Shown: positions 57,740 through 64,000 of the stretch, piece after piece
Position numbering within the stretch: position 1 is the stretch's first letter
Layout of the letters: every line of letters starts with the position of its first letter
Notes under the pieces: model-generated
Told to the model about the DNA's origin: nothing
Seen by the model: only the letters and a program-made list of their open reading frames with translations
The model's database searches: none
From: Cyclina sinensis
Lineage: Eukaryota; Mollusca; Bivalvia; Venerida; Veneridae
Length of the DNA: 64,000 nucleotides
Direction: 5' to 3'
NCBI GenBank assembly: GCA_012932295.1
Contig: JAAONU010000004.1
Location: 25,795,804 to 25,859,803 of the forward strand
Position numbers and translations under genes: made by a program

Positions 57740-58580
57740 CCTCTGCCACGTAGCGGGAAAGGATTTTTATGAATGGCCTCTGTCTATCAGTCTGTCCGTC
57801 TGTAACATTTTCGTGTCCGCTCCATAACTTCTAAACGCATGAAAAGTGTTTAAAATAATTTGGCACGAATGATCACCATTATAAGACGATGTGCAAAAAC
57901 CAGATCGCTACCCCCAAGGTCAAGGTCACAATTAAAGGTAACGGTAATATATAAAAGAGTCAACATTTCATGTCCGCGCCGTTACTATTAAACTGCTAGA
58001 AAGTTTTTAAAATAACTTGGCACAAATGATCACCATTATGAGACGATGTGTAGAGCGCAAAACCTGGTCGCTAACCCACTTAAAGGTAATATATAAAAAC
58101 TCCACATTTCATGTTCGCTCGATAACTTTTAAACTGCTTGAAAGGGTTTATAATAACTTGACACAGATGATCAAGACGATGTACACAGAGCAACAAACAG
58201 GTCACTTTGCTAAGGTCAAGGTCACACGTAGAGGTCAAATACAAAAATGTCCACATTTTGTTTCTCTCCGTATATTATTGACTACTGGGAAGGTTTTAAA
58301 ATTACTCGGCAAATATGATCACCAGCATGATTAAACTACTTGGAAATATTGAAAATAACATGGCACATCTGATCACAACTATGAGAGTGCATCATCAAAG
58401 TAGCTCCTTCTAAAGTCAATGTCCCAGTTTTAGATCAAAGGTTTGAACGCCCACAGTTGTGTCCTCTTTTCCACTACTAGGACGATTGTAAAATAACTTG
58501 GAAAAAAATGATCAGTAACTTAATTTGATGTGAAAAGTGCAAACACTGCTTGGGACAACGTGCGGAGCGCAGCTGACATG
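57740..58580. mobile_element. Tandem-core element (about 150-bp unit, four or more copies)
   Basis: Opens ctgccacgtagcgggaaagg with a gtctgtccgtctgt run, then repeats 'cacaaatgatcaccattat' variants at 57866, 58020, 58160 and 58309, and closes with acaacgtgcggagcgcag. The GGAC-type run is at its left end on the complementary strand, so it lies inverted relative to the others. B-specific. Confidence 0.6.
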
Positions 58581-59150
58581 TTTATCAAGTATGCCATCTG
58601 AAAGTTAAATTCATGGCTGCATTTATTGTGAGTCTATTTTTTATTGTTCACCAAAATCTGTTTTTATATACACATGGCACCATTCAAGCTAAGCCTGGAC
58701 ATTTAATGCACTCCATTTCAAAATTATTGATGATTCTGATCTATCCAGTTATTGTTATCCATTCAAATGTTCTACTGCGACAGCGGATATAACTGTTAAC
58801 TTGTATCATTTTTGCGAGCATAGGAAGTAAATGCGTTTACCCACTGTTAAATTTGTTATACCATAAATATTTATACTGATAGTAATTATCATAAATGACA
58901 AAGAACAACACTAGAAATAAACATATATGTTGTTTGTCAGTTGAGATAAATGCCCTGATTATAAATAGTATAACTAATAAATTATTTTAGAATAAAATGT
59001 TATTTTTCATCATATAAATGTTGATATCAAATAACTTAAAACTATACTAGCACATTTTTTAAGAAATATTTCATGAGAACATCCAAACTAGGCATTCATG
59101 AATAACAAAATTGTTGATCTGAACAACCATAAATGTATTTTAACGAAATT
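58581..59150. other. AT-rich spacer between two tandem-core elements
   Basis: No feature seen. Confidence 0.5.
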
Positions 59151-60010
59151 TTTCATTTCCAGTTAAGTGTGACCTAAACCTTTAAGCTACAAATCTAGGA
59201 TTGTCTCAGTTTTCAACACATTTACCTATAATTGTTTCAAAATCCATGTATGAATAACAAACATTAGGCACAAAACACGACCTCTTTTCACAACCATATC
59301 ACGACTTTTGACATACAAGTTTGACATTGACCTTTCAAGTGGAGGCCTGATTCTTGCGTGTGGCACGTTGTCATTATGTCTAGACATTTATGCCAAGTCA
59401 TTTTAAAATCCATTCAGGGATTTCAGAATTGTTGACCAGACACGACCTTCTATGCACTTTCATGAAATATTCATGGCATAACTTTGGAGGTATAAATGTG
59501 ACCTTGACCTCTGAGCGTGCGACACGTCATCGTCATGCTCAACACATTATGCCAAGTTATTTTAAAATCCATCCAGTGATGCCATAACTGTTGACCGGAC
59601 ACGACCATCGATGCACTTTTATGAAATATTCGTGGCATGACTTTGGATGTATAAATGTGACACCTGATTCTTGCGTGCGACACGTTGTCATTATGTCCAG
59701 AATATTTCTTCCAAGTCAATTAAAAATACATCCATGAATGACAGAATTGTTGACCAGACATGACCATCAATGCACTTTAATGAAAATTTCCTTTCCAGTC
59801 CAAGTGTGACCTTGACCTTTGACCTTCAAACCTGGGTCTTGCATGTGACACATAGTCTCAATGTGACACATTTATGCAAAATTATTTTAAAATCCAACCA
59901 TGACTGACAAAGTTATGGACCGGACAAAAAGCGGACAGACGGACGACAGACGGACTGACGGAGGGACAGACAATTCAAAAACTACATGTCTTCTTTCGTG
60001 GGTATAAAAA
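59151..60010. mobile_element. Tandem-core element (about 160-bp unit, four or five copies)
   Basis: Units carry 'ttttaaaatccat' at about 59402, 59559 and 59885, with 'gtgaccttgacct' phrases, and end in a cggacagacggacgacagacgg-type run with caattcaaaaactacatgtc. It is related in wording to the arrays at 18.6 and 62.6 kb but absent from copy A here. Confidence 0.6.
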
Positions 60011-60669
60011 AAACAACAAAAAACTGCTGAACCGTTCCTTTATGTCTATAACTATATTCTAAAAGCTTAAATAAAATTCTTATGTATCTAAAGGTAAAAC
60101 ACTAGGTTAAATTTGTGAATGTAAGGAATAAAGTTTTCGTTTCTTATGCATATTGAACACTACAAGCAAGTCTTCAGACCAAAGAAAACTAATTTAAAAA
60201 ACATTGTCTTGAGATAGTCCATGACATTTCTTTGATATTTACCAGTTTTGTAAATATGAATATCTCAATGTCAAACAGTGAATCAAAGCTAACGAAGTAT
60301 CATCTTCAACAAATGACACCTCCAATAGAATAAATCGCCTTCAAATGAACGCAAATTGCATGTTAACAAGATTGCTTTAGAGACAAAATGTAATGTTATC
60401 AGATTCGCGAAAGACGGATTGTTTGAAAATATGATTATCGGTTAGCCTTCTTAACTTCCCAATGGCAATTTAACATAGGATGAAATTATGCCATCTGCGC
60501 GAATCTGTCTTTAACCAAACTTTATATGGGAGTAGAACGTAAGAAATTATCGAGCTCTACAAAGTGTTATATAGAGGTTGCAAACTAAAATACAAGTCTA
60601 CTTGCCCTGTTTTAATACCTAATCGTTTTTAGTTATTACAACAGCCAAGAGGCATTCACTGTATGATTG

Positions 60670-61200
60670 AATTGTAGCTTATATTTTCGTGATTTTTTTT
60701 TCATTCATAGCATAAATCAAATTATACGTGGACAATTTTGCCTTTTTTGCCCTAAAGCAATCAGTACCTAAAATTATTGTCAGAAAGATGCCAATTAGCT
60801 AGCTCGTGTAAGAATTAGAAAAGTTTTCTGCTAAAATGCATCTTTGACCTTGCTGATACAACAGCTTTATAATTCACGAGCAGAAACCAAATATTTAGAT
60901 TTCTGGACAATGTGACTAGTAAACTATTATCTCCTACATGACATTGATAATGTGTCAACACCGAATTATTACACTTTGATATCACTACTACATGCAAACA
61001 AGAAAATATCACTGAAACTGTAGTCAGACAGAAAGACAGACACAAAAATATTTCGTTTGCAATCAGGTTCGTCATATGAATTATGATATATATTTAAAAT
61101 CTTACAATATTTAAAAACGGTTACAATATGAATGATAAAATAAAAACTAGCACTGAGAACAATGTTTATATACAAAACAAGGATATAGTTATTATTTTTG
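60670..61200. other. B-specific insertion, no gene seen
   Basis: Copy A is continuous at about 17.39-17.41 kb. Frames at 60815-61075 and 60969-61175 overlap in different phases and have no recognised domain. Confidence 0.5.
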
Positions 61201-61449
61201 AACCGCCGTAATAATTTATCCCAGATAAGTTAACCTATATAAACAATAGTAGGACACTACGTCATCGTGCACCTGTTTTATGCTCTCTCGCGGATCAACA
61301 ATCCGTCGCTTGAAAGGTTAAATGGTCTTTTTCAATAAGAAATCTGTAGAGTTACACAAAATCATGTTGTGTACCAAAGATTGGCTAGTGTGCTTTGTAT
61401 TTATGTAAAGAATTTTTATAATGTAAAATTCTAGTTTAGGCCTGAAAAA

Positions 61450-61496
61450 GGGTGAAAGTTTTTTTTCTGAATGAATGCTGAAAAAAACTTTCACCC
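61450..61496. repeat. Perfect hairpin, 16-bp arms and 15-base loop
   Basis: Left arm gggtgaaagttttttt (61450-61465), right arm aaaaaaactttcaccc (61481-61496). It is in a stretch that copy A does not preserve. It may be a small transposon relic or an RNA stem-loop. Confidence 0.75.
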
Positions 61497-61609
61497 GATT
61501 ATACGTATACACTGCTCTAATGTTGGAATTTGCAGTTTATTTACATTTATATAAATTTGGGACGAATGTAGGCTGCAAGAAGAGGTACATTTAACAATTA
61601 TGACGAAGT

Positions 61610-62555
61610 ATATAGATTCCTAAGTACAATTGTTAAAAAATATAAATAAAAGCCGAACCTCTTTATCAATTGTGTCGATAATCGCCGCGGCAGCACGCAA
61701 TTGTGTGGAGGCAATAGAGACATCTTTTTTCTGTATTTTTTTTTCACTTTTTTCGTCTTTACCGTGCCTGCTGTAGAATTTTCGTGTTTTCTTCCATGAC
61801 ATGCAAATTTTCTTTAAAATGTTTACTGCTTTAAAATTACTTGTTGATATAAATGCTTACTTTATTGATAAAATATAATACGTGTGAAATATCTGAATCT
61901 AATTATTTTAATATTTTCAAAACATCGTAAGTGCAAAAGACTGTTAGCAAACAGCATGGGAGCTATTCCCTTCTCGAAGATTATGGCTTGACTAAGCGCG
62001 AGTCGTGTTTGAGTTAGACCATTATAAGACATGACCTTGTATATATAACCGTCGTCATCTTTTTTAAACGTGAATAGTTTCGATGCCATACTTTCAGAAA
62101 ATAAGCGAAAAAGGATTTTTCTTACGGGTGACAATGTGATTGCATTGTTGTTCACCTTGTTTGAATAAGGTTAACGATGTATGCTATATTTTTAACAATT
62201 TTGAACAAAAGGTTTCCATCATTTGTCGTGAGGTGGTTTCAGTGTTATGACTTTTTCAACATTTGGTTTCGAACACCTATTCAATATATCGACTGTTAAA
62301 TAATGTTAAGGAAAAACTAGAGATTAATATTCCCACAATGTCCCTTGTCAGAGGCAGAAAGGGAAGATATCAAGTAAGAACTCAACAAAAAAGGTAGAGT
62401 TTAGAGTATTGTATACCACTCTTCCTCACAAACTTTTCTTTTTTCTTTAAAAAAATACTTAAATACACAACAACAAAAATTTTCACTTAATGACGTGAAA
62501 AACTATCTCAGTATATATATATATATCAGTAGTGATACTGATATTTGAGACCAGT
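61610..62555. other. Shared non-coding block, no gene seen
   Basis: Matches 17.68-18.58 kb. A minus-strand frame at 61862-62155 is broken by stops in copy A, so it is not supported as coding. Confidence 0.5.
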
Positions 62556-62559
62556 TTTT

Positions 62560-63350
62560 TGCACAACACATATTTGTGCCAACATACTTAAAAATACTAT
62601 CATACATGAAAACGTTACAGAGCGGACACGACCATAACTGTATAAAATACACAGATATAAAATGTTGCACTGTTTAACTGCAAAGTTTGGTCTTGATCGT
62701 GGGGTTTATGTGGAACAAATTATCATATGGGCAACACAAGTGCCAAGTTCTTTTAAAATCCATTTATGCATGATACAAATACAGAGTATAGACGAAATTA
62801 TGGAAAAGCTCTGTAATCTTGACCTACGAGGCAGGCATCTGGAGTTTAACGAGACACACCAGTAACATGTATGAAACATTTGTGGCAACTTATTTCAAAC
62901 ATCTCTGATGTATGATAAAGTATTAGTGTTGACATAAATTATGGACGACCTCTAAGGGTGACTTTAGAGGTAGGCACTTAGGACTGGACACAACTCATTG
63001 TCTCCATATGATAAATATTTGTCAACTTATCTTGAAATCTCTCCATAAACGTCAAAGGTATAGCCCAAGCACGACCATGAGTCATAATATAAACATATAA
63101 GTAGTGGTACAGCCTTTCTGCAAAATATGACCTTGACGCTTAAGACAGGAACTTGGAATTTATGCAAGACACCTCGTTATCATGGGGGCAACAACTGTAC
63201 CAAGTTATTTCAAAATCCCTTGATGCATAATAAAGTCACAGAAATATGGATAAACACTAAGTGTGTCTTTGACCTTTAGGTAGGCAGTTGGAAAAATATG
63301 CGTCACATGGTCTCCACATATTGACAATTTGCCCCCCAAAAATCGAGATC
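62560..63350. repeat. Tandem array, copy B member of a duplicated pair
   Basis: Counterpart of 18595-19385: same unit order and wording, with units of about 140-180 bp around 'ttaaaatccatttatgcatg' (62750), 62891, 63030 and 63208. Flanking sequence also matches on both sides. Confidence 0.7.
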
Positions 63351-63399
63351 CGACATGACGATTCCTATATGACCCTCCCCCACTCCTTTTATGAAAAAC

Positions 63400-64000
63400 A
63401 CTTCATTGGTTTGCGTTACACTTTGACACTATACTTTATTTATACATTAGGTTTTCTTATACTTACCGTTGAATTATTAACTATATAAAATTAGCGACTG
63501 TCTTGAAAACTTCGCTCAATTATAAATGGAGTTTATTATATGCATCCGTACTGACAGGGAAAGTGGCTTTACATACAATATTTTTAGTCCCAAGGTATCA
63601 TCTTAACCGTAACCTGTGAACGTCAAGTCTACTTGTAATTTCAGAAATGTCATTTTAATTGCAAATTGTCAGCTCGATGATGATTATGATTATGTGTGTT
63701 TGTATTTTTGCACCTCAGCTAACTTTTAGTAGTACATTTTTATTTAAATGAAACTACATCTGTATTCTTATTTATATATCAAGTCTGTTTATCATTTTTA
63801 TTTTACACATGTTATGGCAGCTACGTGTTCCATATTCTTGACAGCTATATTAGTCTTGTCACAGCCGGACAAATACTGCTGTCATCAGTTATGTATTGAA
63901 CTTATATCCCAAATTCATATTACAGCAGAGTGATTCTTATTAGAACAAATGTTCGACAAACAACAGTTTATTCCTTCGCAGACACGAATTAGAGCAGTGT
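63400..64000. other. Right edge, shared with copy A; no gene seen
   Basis: 63.405-63.67 kb matches 19.43-19.69 kb (and, inverted, 29.2-29.44 kb); 63.69-64.0 kb matches 22.94-23.24 kb. The jump marks the 3.2-kb segment present only in copy A. Confidence 0.6.

Larger units (their letters stand above)
32600..64000 (+). repeat. Copy B of the large direct segmental duplication, continuing past the window
   Basis: Same orientation as copy A. B-only stretches: 33.87-35.27, 37.59-37.86, 38.1-39.2, 40.16-46.11, 49.83-52.5, 54.41-55.85, 57.46-60.02 and 60.67-61.2 kb. The 40.16-46.11 and 49.83-52.5 blocks carry receptor exons, so they are deletions in A. The others contain mobile elements and are more simply insertions in B. 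The duplication is still detectable at the last base. Confidence 0.85.

Noticed and set aside
61862..62155. 97-codon minus-strand frame
   Set aside because: The closely matching sequence in copy A at about 18.0-18.2 kb is broken by stops and frame-changing indels, as expected of non-coding DNA.
1..64000. CRISPR arrays, bacterial operons, rRNA, viral or organellar insertions
   Set aside because: The tandem arrays have long contiguous units without spacers, and no other sign of these was seen.

Overview
The window looks like nuclear DNA of an animal, most likely a bivalve mollusc. It is AT-rich, mostly non-coding and full of repeats: tRNA-derived SINEs, a truncated LINE, and several short-period tandem arrays whose ends carry GGACGGACGGA runs and 'cccttcgggg' termini, a style I associate with bivalve genomes. 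There are no operons, rRNA genes or CRISPR arrays. The taxon is inference.

The main structure is a large direct duplication. Copy A (about 400 to 23,240) reappears in the same order and orientation as copy B (about 32,600 to the right edge). Anchor pairs run along the whole length: 1,215/33,365, 2,395/35,775, 5,210/39,320, 9,327/47,066, 13,420/53,272, 17,680/61,605 and 23,230/63,985. Copy-specific insertions and deletions separate the anchors. The interval 23.3-32.6 kb is either the rest of unit A or a spacer; copy B leaves the window before this can be tested.

Copy B holds the only gene I can support, on the minus strand (54,222 down to 41,751): a class B (secretin/adhesion-type, B1) G protein-coupled receptor in 12 visible exons. 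These cover the hormone-receptor ectodomain with six cysteines, all seven transmembrane segments and a short Ser/Thr-rich tail. Every splice junction has GT/AG ends and compatible phase, giving 412 residues. The signal-peptide exon(s) were not found. Subfamily is unresolved; ectodomain spacing and TM6/TM7 wording lean toward calcitonin-receptor-like or PDF-receptor-like.

Copy A holds the decayed sister gene (14,469 down to 6,871). Five exons remain (two ectodomain exons, TM1, two TM5 exons). They carry an in-frame stop, a 1-nt deletion and three small deletions totalling 7 nt. The stretches that encode TM2-TM4 and TM6-tail in copy B are absent. It is an unprocessed pseudogene from the tandem duplication.

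Elsewhere: A-only insertions are a Helitron-like element with a tandem-repeat core (7.7-9.2 kb), a LINE fragment (10.3-11.1 kb) and a 3.2-kb segment (19.7-22.9 kb) with a palindromic minisatellite. An inverted repeat pairs 19.4-20.26 kb with 28.7-29.45 kb. B-only insertions include a SINE (37.6 kb), arrays at 38.5, 44.3, 57.7 and 59.2 kb, and a 1.4-kb block at 54.4-55.85 kb. The rest is intronic or intergenic sequence in which I see no gene.
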